From positions 558,001 to 622,000 of the forward strand of contig NZ_JAHCAS010000001.1 of assembly GCF_019634775.1 (NCBI RefSeq): a stretch of DNA of 64,000 nucleotides, in the 5' to 3' direction. Under the pieces are notes generated by a model. That model had not been told where the DNA came from and ran no database searches. It saw only the letters and a list, made by a program, of their open reading frames with translations. Source of the stretch: Dokdonella sp. (GTDB lineage Bacteria > Pseudomonadota > Gammaproteobacteria > Xanthomonadales > Rhodanobacteraceae). Made by a program: the position numbers and the translations under genes. This document shows, piece by piece, positions 35,587 through 45,190 of this stretch; the stretch's first letter is position 1; each line of letters starts with the position of its first letter.

Positions 35587-36578
35587 GCCACCGTCCCGTC
35601 GATCGTGCGCACGCTGACCTCACCGCTATCGACGACGCACTCTCCGTGCGCGCAGGCCAGACGCAACCGGCCTTGCGCATCGACGCCACGACCAATGCCT
35701 TGCACGAGCGTGGGCGTGCCGAGCATGCGCAATGAGCGCCCAGCCAGCACGTCGAGACGCGCATAGTCGTCGACGAAGGCTGCGAAACCATGCAGCGCGA
35801 AAACATCGGTCGCCGCGGCGATCTCGGCGAGCAGGTCGGCGGCAAGCACATTGCGGCCCGGCATTGCCGTACCGGCGAGCGTCGCCAGATCGGTCCAGGG
35901 CTGGTCAATCGCCTGCCCTGCCACGCCGAGTCGCAGGTTGAGGCCAATGCCGATCACGGCCACGCACGGACCATGCGCCTCGCCGGTCAGTTCGATCAGG
36001 ATGCCGGCAAGCTTGCGTCCGTCGACCACGACGTCGTTCGGCCACTTCAGCCCGACACCAGCCAGCTCGTGCTTCGCGAGCGCACGCACGACGGCAACCC
36101 CGATGGCGAGGCTGAGGCCGGCCAGCGCAGCCATGCTGCCGTCGAAGCGCCGACGCAGCGACAAGGCGATGCCACCGCCGAGCGGCATGTGCCAGCCCCG
36201 GCCACGACGCCCGCGCCCGTGCGTCTGCCGTTCGGCCAGGCAAGCCGCGAGCACGCGCTCATCGCCGGCCGCCGTGCGCAGCAACGCGCTGTTGGTCGAA
36301 TCGATCCGCCAGTGCACCTCGATGCCACCAAAGCGCCGGCGCAAGACCGGCGACAGATGCGCCGCGATCGCCCGCGCATCGAGCAGTTCGATCGGTGCGG
36401 CCAGGCGATAGCCGCGCCCGGCCTGTGCCTCGATCGCCACGCCCTCGGTACGCAGCGCCTCGATCTGCTTCCACACCGCCGCGCGCGTGACACCGGCACG
36501 CGCGGCCAGCTCGCTGCCCGAGCAGGGCGACTGCGCACAAAGCGCGCGCAGCAGGCGCTGGGCGGCGTCTCCACTCAT
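35583..36578 (-). CDS. birA: Biotin-protein ligase and biotin operon repressor
   Basis: 331 residues. An N-terminal winged helix (LLRALCAQSPCSGSELAARAGVTRAAVWKQIEALR) is the DNA-binding part of BirA. The ligase core follows, with the biotinyl-AMP loop GRGRRGRGWHMPLGGGIALSLR, LKWPNDVVVDGRKLAGILIEL and GIGLNL. It attaches biotin to AccB and represses biotin genes. It overlaps the plsY stop codon upstream and the coaX start downstream, so three genes are translated as a chain. Confidence 0.95.
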   Translation of the reverse strand: MSGDAAQRLLRALCAQSPCSGSELAARAGVTRAAVWKQIEALRTEGVAIEAQAGRGYRLAAPIELLDARAIAAHLSPVLRRRFGGIEVHWRIDSTNSALLRTAAGDERVLAACLAERQTHGRGRRGRGWHMPLGGGIALSLRRRFDGSMAALAGLSLAIGVAVVRALAKHELAGVGLKWPNDVVVDGRKLAGILIELTGEAHGPCVAVIGIGLNLRLGVAGQAIDQPWTDLATLAGTAMPGRNVLAADLLAEIAAATDVFALHGFAAFVDDYARLDVLAGRSLRMLGTPTLVQGIGRGVDAQGRLRLACAHGECVVDSGEVSVRTIDGTVA

Positions 36579-37204
36579 GCGCGCGAGCGACCGATGCGCG
36601 GCTCCTCGCCACGCCACAGGCGGCGCAGGTTGGCGCGATGGGTGAACACGATCAGCACGGCGACCGCCAGCGCGAACACGAGCAGGGCCGGCGGCGGCTG
36701 CCAACCGGCGACACCGGCAAGCCAGACGCACAACGGAAACGCAAGCGCGGCGAGCACGGTGGCAAGTCCGACGAAACGCGTCGCGAACACGATCGCCAGC
36801 CACACCGTCAGCATCGGCAGCACGAACACGGGCGCGAGCACGAGCACGCCGCCGACCGCCGTGCCGGCACCCTTGCCACCGCGGAAGCCGAAATACACCG
36901 GCCAGCAATGACCGATGACCGCGGCGAAAGCACAACCCGCGCCGAGCGCAATGGCATCAACGCCGATGCGCGCAGCAGCGACCTCGTCCAGACCGATCCA
37001 TGCGGCGAGCGCGCCCTTGCCGATGTCGATCACGACCACCCCCAGGGCAAACTTCCAGCCGGCCACGCGCAGCGCATTGGTGCCGCCGGCGTTGCCGCTG
37101 CCATGATCGCGGATGTCGACCCCACGCCAGCGCCCGAGCACGAGGCTGCCGCTGATCGAACCGAGCAGCCAGGACGCAACAAGTTTGGCCAGCACGATCA
37201 GCAT
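36575..37204 (-). CDS. plsY: Glycerol-3-phosphate acyltransferase (acyl-phosphate type)
   Basis: 209 residues, five membrane segments. The three PlsY motifs are clear: LLGSISGSLVLGRWRGVDIRDHGSGNAGGTNALR, GHCWPVYFGFRGGKGAGT, and the C-terminal THRANLRRLWRGEEPR. PlsY transfers the acyl group of acyl-phosphate to glycerol-3-phosphate in the inner membrane, the first step of phospholipid synthesis. The gene directly upstream (82 bp) encodes a FakA-FakB-like fusion, an enzyme type that makes exactly this acyl-phosphate. The stop overlaps the birA start. Confidence 0.96.
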   Translation of the reverse strand: MLIVLAKLVASWLLGSISGSLVLGRWRGVDIRDHGSGNAGGTNALRVAGWKFALGVVVIDIGKGALAAWIGLDEVAAARIGVDAIALGAGCAFAAVIGHCWPVYFGFRGGKGAGTAVGGVLVLAPVFVLPMLTVWLAIVFATRFVGLATVLAALAFPLCVWLAGVAGWQPPPALLVFALAVAVLIVFTHRANLRRLWRGEEPRIGRSRA

Positions 37205-37285
37205 TGCCAGGGATTTCCACGAAACTGGTTCACGCGCTGCGACAGACCAGGCAATTTCGCGGCTGCAGCCGCGATCAGTATTTCC

Positions 37286-39118
37286 TCAAGCCACATCCAA
37301 CCGTGGCATCACCGACAGCGCCACCGCACCGATACCGGCATGTGCGGCGATCGCGCTGCCGGCGTCGAGCACGTCGGTGCATTCGATGTCCGGTCGCCGC
37401 GCGAGCAGCGCGGCGCGCACGCGCTCGGCCTCGTCGCGATTGTCGCAATGCATGACCTGGGCGCGCCAGCGCTGCGACGGATCGAGCGTGGCGAGCACGC
37501 GGGCCGCAAAGCGCTCGGCGAGGCCGGCGTGGCCGACCATCACGCCTCGCACATGCAGGCGGCCGTCATCGCCGCCGATGCGCACGAACGGCACCAGGCG
37601 CAACCAGCGCGTGATCGGCAAGGCCCAGCGCGGCACACGGCCGCCGCGCACCGCCGACGACAGGTCACGCACGAAGGCGAAGGTCGCGGTCCGTGCGCGC
37701 GCACGTTCGACGGCGGCGACGATCTCGCCCGCATCGGCGCCGGCCAGCGCACGCTCGGCCGCGAGCATCGCGAGCAGACCCTCGCCGCCGGAGACATTGC
37801 CGGTATCGACCACGCGCACGCGCGCGACCAGCGCTGCCGCCGCGCTCTCGCCGGCTTGCAGGGTGCCCGACAACGCACGCGAGAGGCCGACGTAGACGAC
37901 CTCGTGATGGTGGCTCAGCAGGAACTCGAACAGGCGGCGGAAATCACCCGGCGGCGGCTGCGAAGTGCGCACCGGCACATCGGCCGAACGCAGCATGGCG
38001 TGAAAGCCCTGCGCCGACAGCGATACCTTGTCCAGGTAGTCACGCGCACCGACAGTCACGCGTACCGGCACCAAATGGATCGGCAGGCGCTCGAAAGCCT
38101 CGGCCGGCAGGTCGGCCGCCGAATCGACCACGATGGCGACCCCGCCGCGCGCCTGCGCGCTGCGCTGCTGTGCGCGCATGTCGTCGGCCTTGCGCGCACG
38201 TACCTCGCCGAACGCGGACAGGGTCGCGAACAGGCGCTCCGGATCGTCGACATGCATGTGCACGCGCAGCTTCTCGCGCGTGCCGGCAAGGACGAGGCTC
38301 GAACCATCGATGCGTGCCAGCGCTTCGCGCACGGCGCTGCGGTCGAGGTCGGCGCCGGAGAGCACGCATTCGCTGCACCAGCGATGCCCCATGTCGACAT
38401 CGGCGAATCCGCCAGCGACGACCACGCCATGTTCGCCACTCACGTCGTCGCTCGCCTCGAGCACGGCACGGCGCCCGCGACGCATGAAGTCATCGATGCC
38501 TTCGAGCAGATGCACGAAGCCCTGCGCACCGGCATCGACCACACCGGCCTTGCGCAGCACGGCGAGCTGGTCGGGCGTCGCCGCCAGTGCGGCACGGCTT
38601 GCCGCCAGCGCCACCGTGAATTGGGTGCGCAGGTCACCACCGGTCGGCAACGCGCCCTGCAGGGCACGCGCGAACGCGGAGATCACCGACAGCATCGTGC
38701 CTTCGCGCGGTTCGGCGACGGCAAGCCGCGCCTGTACCGCACCGGATGCGGCCGCCGCGGCCAGTGCATCCGCAGCGATCCGCGCAGACCCGGCGAGCGT
38801 CTCGCCGAAGCCCTGCAGGAACTGCGCAAGGATGGCCCCGGAATTGCCGCGCGCGCCGTCGATCGCCTCGCCGGCCACCGCGCGCAACACCTCGCCAGCG
38901 TGCGCCGAGCGCAACGGTCGCAGCGCCTCACGCACGGCGGCCAGGGTGAAGCCGAGGTTGCTGCCGGTGTCGCCATCGGCGACCGGAAAGACGTTGATGC
39001 GATTCAGGCCATCGCGCTCGGCGACCACGCGCGCGATGCCGGCGAGCAGGGCGCGCTTGAGCACGCGCCCGCCGGCATGCGGCACGAGAGGGCGCTGCGG
39101 GACGGGGATGGCGGACAT
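37286..39118 (-). CDS. FakA-FakB-like fusion: DhaL kinase, FakA middle domain and DegV fatty-acid-binding domain
   Basis: 610 residues. An N-terminal DhaL kinase domain (about 20-200) has NVFPVADGDTGSNLGFT and ARGNSGAILAQFLQGF. A FakA-type middle domain follows (about 215-320; RWCSECVLSG, VHMHVDDPERLFATL, like the zinc-binding Cys and His-x-His of FakA). From about 325 there is a complete DegV/EDD domain (AIVVDSAADLPAE, TSQPPPGDFRRLFEFL, VVYVGLSRALSGTLQAG) with the TSQ fatty-acid carboxyl site. FakA phosphorylates a fatty acid held by FakB; here both halves are on one chain. It sits before plsY, which consumes acyl-phosphate. A fatty-acid kinase role is inferred, not shown. Confidence 0.85.
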   Translation of the reverse strand: MSAIPVPQRPLVPHAGGRVLKRALLAGIARVVAERDGLNRINVFPVADGDTGSNLGFTLAAVREALRPLRSAHAGEVLRAVAGEAIDGARGNSGAILAQFLQGFGETLAGSARIAADALAAAAASGAVQARLAVAEPREGTMLSVISAFARALQGALPTGGDLRTQFTVALAASRAALAATPDQLAVLRKAGVVDAGAQGFVHLLEGIDDFMRRGRRAVLEASDDVSGEHGVVVAGGFADVDMGHRWCSECVLSGADLDRSAVREALARIDGSSLVLAGTREKLRVHMHVDDPERLFATLSAFGEVRARKADDMRAQQRSAQARGGVAIVVDSAADLPAEAFERLPIHLVPVRVTVGARDYLDKVSLSAQGFHAMLRSADVPVRTSQPPPGDFRRLFEFLLSHHHEVVYVGLSRALSGTLQAGESAAAALVARVRVVDTGNVSGGEGLLAMLAAERALAGADAGEIVAAVERARARTATFAFVRDLSSAVRGGRVPRWALPITRWLRLVPFVRIGGDDGRLHVRGVMVGHAGLAERFAARVLATLDPSQRWRAQVMHCDNRDEAERVRAALLARRPDIECTDVLDAGSAIAAHAGIGAVALSVMPRLDVA

Positions 39119-39566
39119 CGCCCAAGTGTAGGCACAAGCACGGCACGAGGGTGACCGTGGACAATCCCGCCCACGAAACCGCACGAGGGCAACCCCCTGC
39201 GCTGCGGCACGAACCGCCGGCGCACCCACGGAACGACCGCATCGGCATGCAGCGCAAGGGACGCACCGATCGATCCCGCAATGGCGTCAGGACATCCAGA
39301 GCGGACAGGCGACCCTGTCCGCACGGTGTCCGGCGGACAGTCCGGTCGCCATGCCGTTTACGTCGATTTACGCAAACGATTGTTCCATGGGCGATTTTTC
39401 CGAGGTTACTTCTGGCATGGTGCGTGCTTTGTAGTTCAGGCCCCAGCTGACGCGGCCGGTGCTCGATGAACGAGCCGTCAAATGGGGTGGTGGAGCCCGT
39501 GCTACGGACATGCGACGATGCCGGGCCCTGGCGCTGTCCGAATCCCTGCATGCCTTGGAGGCGAGC
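39119..39566. other. Intergenic region with family E repeat remnant
   Basis: 448 bp between divergent genes. Around 39265-39300, GATCGATCCCGCAATGGCGT and then CAGGACATCCAGAG resemble a degenerate family E element. No frame on either strand is convincing. The promoter of the following secreted protein should lie here, but I see no strong -35/-10 pair. Confidence 0.5.
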
Positions 39567-39953
39567 ATGATCACGCGCAAGTCATTCCTTTTCCTGTTGG
39601 CCGTGGGCATCGCCTGTCTGCCGTTCGGCGCGCGTGCCGCCCAGTTCGCTTTCGGTGGCGGCGAGATGGCGCCGATGGAGGTGTCCGAGCCCATGGGCAC
39701 ATCACGCGGCTTCGACCGCGACGCCATGCCATCGCGAAGCGCGCTCGGCGGGGATGCTCGGCTTTCCTATTCGCGTGCGACCATGGCCGACGCGGCCAGC
39801 GATGATGGCGCAGCGGCGCGTGGTGAAACCGACGCACCAGTGGCTGCCCCGGTGACGACGCCGCGCAACACCCCTCCGGCCACGCCGGCAGCGCCGAACC
39901 GCGCGCGCGCCGGCAGCCGCTGGCAGTCGCTGGTGCCAGGCGCGATCAAGTAG
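39567..39953 (+). CDS. Small secreted protein of unknown function
   Basis: 128 residues with a good signal peptide (MITRKSFLFLLAVGIACLPFGARAAQ). The mature part is short, rich in Ala, Thr and Pro (APVTTPRNTPPATPAAPNRARAGSRW), without cysteine and without a known domain. GGAGG lies 7 bases before the ATG. It is followed after 14 bp by the MtfA-like gene, so the two may form an operon. Confidence 0.7.
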   Translation: MITRKSFLFLLAVGIACLPFGARAAQFAFGGGEMAPMEVSEPMGTSRGFDRDAMPSRSALGGDARLSYSRATMADAASDDGAAARGETDAPVAAPVTTPRNTPPATPAAPNRARAGSRWQSLVPGAIK

Positions 39954-39967
39954 TCCGGCGTGACTGC

Positions 39968-40762
39968 GTGAATCCGCCGGCTTGGTGGCGTCGCCTGCGC
40001 GCGACCGTGTGGCCGCGCACCGTCATCATCGACGATGCCGACTGGGGCGCGCTGGTGGCCCGCTCCGAATTGTTCTCGTCACTCGATCCGGCCCGCCTGG
40101 CACGCCTGCGCGAGCGCTGCGGCGAGTTTCTCGCACGCAAGTCGTTCAGCGCTGCCGCCGGCCATGTCCTTGATGATGCGCAGTGCCTGGCCATCGCCGC
40201 CCAAGCCTGCCTGCCCGTGCTCGACCTCGGTATCGACTGGCTCGACGGCTGGCGCGAAATCGTGGTCTATCCTGGCGGTTTCCGCGTGCGCCGCGAGCAC
40301 CACGATGAACACTCCGGGGTGATCACCGAAGGCGACGACGAGCTGATCGGTGAGGCGTGGGAACGCGGCCCGGTGATCCTGTCGTGGGCCGATATCGCAG
40401 CCGATCTCGACGATCCCTTCGCCGGCTTCAACGTCGTCATCCACGAAATCGCGCACAAGCTCGACATGCTCGACGGCGCGATGAATGGCGTGCCGCGCCT
40501 GCCGCGCACGATCGCGCGCGCGGAATGGATCGCCACGATGCAGGCGGCCTACGACGATTTCGTCGCGCGCGTCGATGCCGGCGAAGACATGCCGCTCGAC
40601 CCATACGCCGCCGAGGCACCGGACGAGTTCTTCGCCGTGCTCGCAGAATCCTGGTTTTCGACTCCGACCACGGTGCAGGCGCTGGGTCCCGGCGTCAGCA
40701 GCCTGCTCGAACGACTGTTTTCCCCCACTCCACCCCTCACCGGGCCTGCAAACGCTGCCTGA
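39968..40762 (+). CDS. mtfA: Zinc-dependent peptidase, MtfA family
   Basis: 264 residues from a GTG start. The zinc motif HEIAHKLDMLDG with the downstream glutamate in DEFFAVLAESWF, the REHHDEHSGVITEG block and the SGLSWADI-like VILSWADI are MtfA features. MtfA is a cytosolic gluzincin that in E. coli binds the repressor Mlc and has aminopeptidase activity. The gene's 3' end overlaps the convergent sulfotransferase gene by 26 bp. The start could be debated because the GTG has only weak upstream Shine-Dalgarno signal. Confidence 0.88.
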   Translation: MNPPAWWRRLRATVWPRTVIIDDADWGALVARSELFSSLDPARLARLRERCGEFLARKSFSAAAGHVLDDAQCLAIAAQACLPVLDLGIDWLDGWREIVVYPGGFRVRREHHDEHSGVITEGDDELIGEAWERGPVILSWADIAADLDDPFAGFNVVIHEIAHKLDMLDGAMNGVPRLPRTIARAEWIATMQAAYDDFVARVDAGEDMPLDPYAAEAPDEFFAVLAESWFSTPTTVQALGPGVSSLLERLFSPTPPLTGPANAA

Positions 40763-42311
40763 GTGGATCCAGCAGCGCGCCGTACGGCTCCACTTGCGAC
40801 GAGGGCGCCCGCAACGGCTGGCGCACCTGTGCCGAGCTGGCCGTGCGGACCGGGCGCCGACTTTCGTGCGGGCGCAGGCAGTCGGCGTGGAAAGGCAGGC
40901 CAACGAAGTGCAGGAGCGCCCGGACCTCGACTTCGCGATCGTCGAGGAGTCGCTCGTGTGATTGGCATCGAACCGGGATGCCCACGGTGTCCCAGTGCGC
41001 CATCAGGCGCAGATAGTCCCGGCAATAGTCCGCAACGTCGTCGAGTGAGTAGGAATAGTTGGCCAAGTCAGGGGCAAAAAGCTGCTTGTAGCAGGACCAG
41101 CAGGTCTCCACGAGGTCACGTCGACAGTCGATGATGTGCGCACCCGGCAGCATCCGGCGGATCGCACCCACGTACTTCCAGTTGTCCGGGAACTTGTCGG
41201 TCGACAGCGGCCGCGTCGCGCGCCAGCGTGCCGTGCGCGCCAGGTAGGCCTCGCCGAGACGGGCCCAGTCGTCGGCCGTCGCCGACGGCACCCAGTCGGG
41301 AAACGGCTGTCGCCGGCGCTCGGATTCTCCGGCCAGCAGTGAGGGAAGCACTGCAAGTTCGCTCGCGCCTTCGACCGAAGGATGCGATGCCAGGACCTGT
41401 TCGACCACCGTGGAGCCCGATCGCGGCATCCCGACCAGGAAGATCACTTCGCCACCACGTGCCGCGGATGCGGGCAATGGCGGCTCGTCGCGCGAGAACG
41501 CCCGCGCGACGTCATCGATGAAGCGGGCATGCGACGCTGCATTCCAGCGCAAGCGTTGCCGCAGCCCGCGATTGGCGAGTTCGAGCGCACGGAATGCCGC
41601 CTCGTATTGCCCATCGGCTTCCAGCGCGCGCGCGAGGGCGAAATCGATCAACGTCTGTTCGTCGGGCGCGTGGCCGTGCTGCTTCGAAAGGCGCTTGAGC
41701 GCCGCCAATTCGGCATCGTCCAGACGCACGGTCTTCATGTCGAGCAACGAGAACCAGGCTTCGGCGACCCGCTGTCCGGCGCGGATCAGCGACCGATACT
41801 CCGCGGCCGCTGCGTCGATCCGCCCGAGCATCAGATACAGCCGCCCCAGCTGAAGCCCGAGCCGCCGGTCTGCAACGCCCTGCAAGCGCGCCTGTTCGGC
41901 CAATGCCAACGCCTTGTCGGGAACGCCGGCCAGGTCATAGGCAATCGCCAGATCGACCAGCCGCGCCCCATCCAATGTTCCCTGCGCGATTCGATCGAGC
42001 ATGGACATCGCTGGAGGCAGCTCATCGAGCTCGGTCAGCAACGACACCAGTTCGAACTGCAGCCGCAGATCGTTTGGCGACTTCGCGACCCCCTCCTCGA
42101 GCACTCTGCGCGCCTCGCCACGGCGGCCGGCGAGGCGATGCGTGCGCGCGACCAGCAGCGGTAGCTCGGGGTCCCCGGCCGCGAGCAACATGACGCCCGG
42201 CAGCAGGCGCTCGGCGCCGGGCAGATCCCTTGCCGTGAGTGCCTGCTTCAGTCTCGACAGGGATTCAGCCACCCGACGGGATGCCGTGGTCGTCTTGCGC
42301 GATGTCATCAA
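40737..42311 (-). CDS. TPR-sulfotransferase
   Basis: 524 residues. The first half is made of tetratricopeptide-type pairs (LPLLVARTHRLAGRRGEARRVLEEG, LGLQLGRLYLMLGRIDAAAAEYRSL). The second half is a PAPS-dependent sulfotransferase with the 5'-phosphosulfate loop IFLVGMPRSGSTVVEQVLASHP and the DKFPDNWKYVGAIRRMLPGAHIIDCRRDLVETCWSCYKQ region. This type modifies tyrosine residues or polysaccharides. It lies convergent with mtfA, overlapping 26 bp, and divergent from the C25 peptidase gene. Confidence 0.88.
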   Translation of the reverse strand: MMTSRKTTTASRRVAESLSRLKQALTARDLPGAERLLPGVMLLAAGDPELPLLVARTHRLAGRRGEARRVLEEGVAKSPNDLRLQFELVSLLTELDELPPAMSMLDRIAQGTLDGARLVDLAIAYDLAGVPDKALALAEQARLQGVADRRLGLQLGRLYLMLGRIDAAAAEYRSLIRAGQRVAEAWFSLLDMKTVRLDDAELAALKRLSKQHGHAPDEQTLIDFALARALEADGQYEAAFRALELANRGLRQRLRWNAASHARFIDDVARAFSRDEPPLPASAARGGEVIFLVGMPRSGSTVVEQVLASHPSVEGASELAVLPSLLAGESERRRQPFPDWVPSATADDWARLGEAYLARTARWRATRPLSTDKFPDNWKYVGAIRRMLPGAHIIDCRRDLVETCWSCYKQLFAPDLANYSYSLDDVADYCRDYLRLMAHWDTVGIPVRCQSHERLLDDREVEVRALLHFVGLPFHADCLRPHESRRPVRTASSAQVRQPLRAPSSQVEPYGALLDPLRQRLQAR

Positions 42312-42481
42312 GCTTCACTCCGAACGATCGAACTGGTTCCTTGTCCAACGCCGTGGCGGCGCCTGAATCCAGCGGCACCAGGCATCAAGGCGCCTTGCAG
42401 GCGATGCACCCCGCCGGTAACCTCCCGAGGTTCCGTGTGCATCGATTGCGGAACCCCTACGCATTGCCTTCCCCAGTATCC

Positions 42482-45187
42482 ATGAATCCGCATTTTCTCC
42501 GTAGCCTCGCCTTGTGCGCCGTGGCAGTCCTTCCTCGCCTCGCCTGGTCCTGCGAAGGAGCCGTGTTCATCGAGGTCGAACACGACGACGTCTATGCAGT
42601 CGATCACGAAGCCATCGTCGCCCAGCAGCCGTCGTTGGCCGATTGCGAGAGTCGCGCACTCTACCTGAGCCGGGCCGGAAAGCAGGTTCCCATCCGTGTC
42701 GTTGATGGCGGTAGCGGTCGTTTCGGCCCGGGAGCACGGATCGAATGGGTCGGCGAGCAGCTGCATGGACCGCAGAGCTGGTACAACCACTACAGCATCA
42801 ACAACACCTACCTGCTGTCGGTAGCGGACGGCGAACACTCGCGCATCAAGGATGTGGCGCCGCACGAAGGCGCTCCGGCGGCGCTCGAGCGCGTGCTCCA
42901 TCACGAATCCGACAGCCTCATGATCCGCCTGGACCAGAACCAGCAGAAGCCGGGTGAAGAACCCGACGTCTGGCAATGGGCGAAGCTGACCCACGCCGAT
43001 CCGTCGCCGTTCGAGTTCGAATTCGACCTCCCGGACCTCGGTGGATACGGCGGCGTGTCGATCACGATGAACTTCCGCGGCCTCTCCCGCGCGCTGCGGT
43101 CCCATGGGCACGAACCCGTGTCCGACCACGTCGTCGAGGTATCCATCAACGGGCAACCTGTCCGCACGATCCAATGGGACGGGCGTGACGAGGAACGTTT
43201 CACGTTCCCGCTCGGCGCAGGCATTGCGCGCGGATCAGGCAACAAGCTGCAGCTGCGGATTCCCAAACGCATGCCCTCGTGGGACGAGCGCAACCCTATC
43301 GTCGACGTGGTCATGTTCAACTGGATCGAGTTCCGCTTTCCGATCCGCGGCACGCTCGATGAAAGAATGCTGCCGTTCGTCAGCAGCAGTGACCGCACGC
43401 ACCCCATCGAACTGCAAGGCAACACCGACGTGGCGCTGTACGGCTCCGACGGAATCCGCCGCAGTGGTGTTGCGTCAGGGCGCGGAGGCACGCGCTTCGC
43501 CGGTGCGGCACGCGATGTGACCCTGTTCCCGGCGGCCGCCGGGCGGATCTCGGCGCCTGTGACGGTGCGCGCAGCGACACGCCATTTGTGGATGAACCCG
43601 ACGCATGGCTATGACTATCTGATCGTCAGCCACGCCAGCCTGATCGAGTCGATCCGGCCGCTTGCCGAGTTCCACGAGCGACGCGGCCTCAAGGTCGCCG
43701 TGATCGACGTGCAGGACGTCTACGACGCCTTCAACCACGGCATCACCCATCCGCAGGCGATCCGCAACCTCGTCGAGCGTGCCTGGCACGACTGGCCGGC
43801 ACCGAAGCCGCGCTTCCTGCTGCTGGTCGGCGATGCCAGCTTCGACATCCGCCACGACAGCTACAACGACCTCGCCTACGCGAAGTTCGCCAACAATCCG
43901 ACCGAGCTCGCATTCCCGGGCCATTTCGCCGGCATCCCTGGCACCCAGTACGAAGCCTCGAGCAAGCGCATGGCGGGCCGCAACCTCATCCCGACCTGGC
44001 AGTTCCCGTCACCGGAAGGACAATCCGCCAGCGACAATCCGTTTGGCGCGGTCGATGGCGACCGCATCCATCCGGTGGTTGCCGTGGGGCGCTTCCCGGT
44101 CGTCGAGCCGGATGAAGTCAAGGCGATCGTCGACAAGACGATCGGCTACATGACCAAGCCGCAGGCCGGCAGCTGGAAGCGCGACGTCATGTTCATCACC
44201 GACGAGTCGGATTACTTCAAGAGCAGTTCCGACGAGATCGCCAAGGAGATCGGCAGGGAAGGCTTCGTCGCCGACAAGATCTACGCGAGCAAGGACGAGG
44301 CCGACAACCTCGCCCACCAGAGCGCGATCAAGGACGGCCTCAACGACGGCCAGTTGCTCGTGCACTTCATCGGCCATGGTGGTCGCTACATCTGGCGCAC
44401 CGGCCCGCCGGACATCCGCAAGAACCACGACCTGTTCACCCTCGATGACGTCAGCGGCCTGAGCAACGCGTCGCGCCTGCCGATGATCCTGTCGATGACC
44501 TGCTACTCGGCGCCGTTCGACAACCCGACCGAGGACTCCATCGGCGAGCGCTTCCTGCGCGAGGCCGACAAGGGCGCGGTGGCGGTCTTCGCCGCATCGT
44601 GGCGCAACGCCCCATCGACCGCGTTCAGCAAGGCCCTGGTCAAGGAATTGCTCGCCCCGGGTGCGACCATCGGCGAGGGCATCGTACGCGCCAAGGCCGC
44701 CATCGATGATCGCGTGCTGATCGAGATGTACAACCTGCTCGGCGATCCGGCAGTCGTGCTCAAGCGGCCAGTGGACACCGTGCGGATCGCGCTGCGTGAG
44801 GACCGCTGGAACCCGACGCTCGGCATCGCCCTGCCCGGCCCGCACTTCGACGGCGAGGTCGATGTCGACTGGTTCGACGCAGACGGCACGCGCATTGCCG
44901 GTGGCCGCTATCGGATCGCGCAGACCCGCTTCGAACTGCCACTGCCGCGACTGGGTGACGGCCGCGAGGCCGCCAGTGTGCGCCTCTATGCCGGCGATCC
45001 GCGAACCGGCCGCGACGCCACCGCAAGCTTCGACATCAAGGCCGAGCGTGAACGCATCGCTGCACGCACTGTCGAGCCCGCGGCTGAATCAGCCAGCCCG
45101 CGCGTACCACCGAAACCCACGGCGCCCGACACGATCTCGAGTGTTGGATTCGACGCCGAGCATCCCCAGCTGATCGCCGGAAACTGA
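42482..45187 (+). CDS. Secreted C25-family (gingipain-like) cysteine peptidase
   Basis: 901 residues. The signal peptide is MNPHFLRSLALCAVAVLPRLAWS. Residues about 25-390 are an N-terminal beta-rich region with internal carbohydrate-binding-like strands. The catalytic domain is at about 400-770: YDYLIVSHASLIESIRPLAEFHERRGLKV, LLLVGDASFD, then HFIGHGG with His632 and LSMTCYSAPF with Cys674, the C25 dyad. A C-terminal beta-sandwich region (DVDWFDADGTRIAGGRY) may be a folding or sorting tail. No known T9SS tail is visible. It is 3 bp upstream of the UbiA-type gene. Confidence 0.88.
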   Translation: MNPHFLRSLALCAVAVLPRLAWSCEGAVFIEVEHDDVYAVDHEAIVAQQPSLADCESRALYLSRAGKQVPIRVVDGGSGRFGPGARIEWVGEQLHGPQSWYNHYSINNTYLLSVADGEHSRIKDVAPHEGAPAALERVLHHESDSLMIRLDQNQQKPGEEPDVWQWAKLTHADPSPFEFEFDLPDLGGYGGVSITMNFRGLSRALRSHGHEPVSDHVVEVSINGQPVRTIQWDGRDEERFTFPLGAGIARGSGNKLQLRIPKRMPSWDERNPIVDVVMFNWIEFRFPIRGTLDERMLPFVSSSDRTHPIELQGNTDVALYGSDGIRRSGVASGRGGTRFAGAARDVTLFPAAAGRISAPVTVRAATRHLWMNPTHGYDYLIVSHASLIESIRPLAEFHERRGLKVAVIDVQDVYDAFNHGITHPQAIRNLVERAWHDWPAPKPRFLLLVGDASFDIRHDSYNDLAYAKFANNPTELAFPGHFAGIPGTQYEASSKRMAGRNLIPTWQFPSPEGQSASDNPFGAVDGDRIHPVVAVGRFPVVEPDEVKAIVDKTIGYMTKPQAGSWKRDVMFITDESDYFKSSSDEIAKEIGREGFVADKIYASKDEADNLAHQSAIKDGLNDGQLLVHFIGHGGRYIWRTGPPDIRKNHDLFTLDDVSGLSNASRLPMILSMTCYSAPFDNPTEDSIGERFLREADKGAVAVFAASWRNAPSTAFSKALVKELLAPGATIGEGIVRAKAAIDDRVLIEMYNLLGDPAVVLKRPVDTVRIALREDRWNPTLGIALPGPHFDGEVDVDWFDADGTRIAGGRYRIAQTRFELPLPRLGDGREAASVRLYAGDPRTGRDATASFDIKAERERIAARTVEPAAESASPRVPPKPTAPDTISSVGFDAEHPQLIAGN

Positions 45188-45190
45188 AGC

